A DNA stretch of 64,000 nt from Thermasporomyces sp040195635 (GTDB lineage Bacteria > Actinomycetota > Actinomycetes > Propionibacteriales > Actinopolymorphaceae), in the NCBI RefSeq assembly GCF_040195635.1, contig NZ_JBEFTX010000003.1, forward strand, positions 465,945 through 529,944, given 5' to 3'. Position 1 is the first letter of the stretch; every line of letters begins with the position of its first letter. Below the pieces are notes generated by a model that worked only from the letters and a program-made list of their open reading frames with translations, was not told where the DNA came from and did not search any database. The translations under genes and the position numbers were made by a program. This document shows, one piece after another, positions 63,663 through 64,000 of the stretch.

Positions 63663-64000
63663 TCTACTCGCCTCGCAACGGAGTGCGGGACGCCGAAGGG
63701 CGGCCGATCCAGCGGGGAACTCCAGCTGAGACCACGCTTGGGCGGCTACGTGCGTGCACGTCGCTGACCCGGTGCGGTGAGCTGGGGCCCATCCGAGTTA
63801 CGTAGGGCTTGTTTAGCGTGACCTCAGGTGGGTAGTGTTGTGTAGTTCAGCCACGGAGTGGGTAGTCGTGGCGGCCTGATCTTTGAGAACTCAACAGCGT
63901 GCCGATAGTCGATGGTTTTGTGTTGTTTTGGCTCATGGCGCATTTTGTGTGTTGTGGGTTTGTGTTTTTTTGGGGCCTGTTTTGGGCTTTCTGTTGGTTT
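63663..64000 (+). ncRNA. Leader of a 16S-23S-5S rRNA operon (partial, runs off the window)
   Basis: The string TTTGAGAACTCAACAGCGTG at 63882-63901 is the conserved antitermination and processing leader found directly upstream of 16S rRNA genes in actinomycetes. It is followed by a T/G-rich stretch (about 63912-64000) quite unlike the GC-rich surroundings. The 16S gene itself should begin beyond the right edge. Confidence 0.85.
63809..63846 (+). promoter_or_regulatory. Candidate rRNA operon promoter P2
   Basis: TTGTTT (63809-63814), 18-bp spacer, TAGTGT (63833-63838); an alternative pairing is GTGACC (63818) with TGTAGT (63841). Either would place a second start shortly before the conserved leader element. 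Confidence 0.45.

Overview
The window comes from a high-GC actinomycete. It carries mycothiol synthase (MshD), the orphan nitrogen regulator GlnR, an HspR-controlled dnaK-grpE-dnaJ-hspR operon with HAIR operators, GTG start codons, and an actinobacterial rRNA leader at the right edge. The order pstS-NUDIX-CHAD-ppk-mshD-glnR-rhodanese-DUF1416-...-Fur-ygfZ resembles the Streptomyces glnR region as I remember it. The tandem repeats and the polysaccharide cluster do not look like Streptomyces. Order Propionibacteriales is only a guess.

Layout. (1) 61-6205, leftward: phosphate and polyphosphate block, ppk > CYTH/CHAD > NUDIX-phosphatase fusion > pstS, with a phased PHO-box-like array in front of pstS. 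(2) 6271-13599: a 14-bp tandem array, mshD, a secreted 5'-nucleotidase-like protein, a small membrane protein, glnR, a MoaD/ThiS-like protein, an ECF sigma/anti-sigma pair and a membrane-anchored thioredoxin-like protein. (3) 13951-17449: a GT4 glycosyltransferase, then a sulfur operon (DUF4395, rhodanese, DUF1416). Its promoter drives an unannotated, apparently leaderless 26-codon Cys-rich leader peptide followed by hairpins, which looks like a cysteine attenuator. (4) 17547-18262: a PIN/Phd-type toxin-antitoxin pair. (5) 18320-45249: a large cell-surface polysaccharide locus, interrupted by a housekeeping island (nitrobindin-like, Fur, YgfZ). It holds UDP-xylose synthase, an initiating phosphotransferase, an LCP ligase, a 2-epimerase, a Wzz/tyrosine kinase, a 4,6-dehydratase, two GT4 enzymes, a flippase, a polymerase, a secreted barrel protein, two PLP aminotransferases, an acetyltransferase and a sugar oxidoreductase. 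The last steps match those making a 2,3-diacetamido uronic acid. (6) 45335-47949: an enolase-superfamily dehydratase and HutF. (7) 48188-52835: two tandem paralogous M4 metalloproteases. (8) 53165-62313: the heat-shock block dnaK1-grpE-dnaJ-hspR, clpB and dnaK2, with two HAIR elements flanking the dnaK1 promoter. (9) 62482-63336: a 5'-3' exonuclease. (10) 63634-64000: promoters and leader of an rRNA operon whose 16S gene lies beyond the window.

Cross-cutting themes. Short tandem repeats of mostly 15 bp (pentapeptide-coding) occur inside several genes and one leader. A palindromic intergenic repeat occurs twice, about 27 kb apart. The two dnaK genes share a 184-bp identical tract, which suggests gene conversion. 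I saw no tRNA, CRISPR array, transposase or phage gene.
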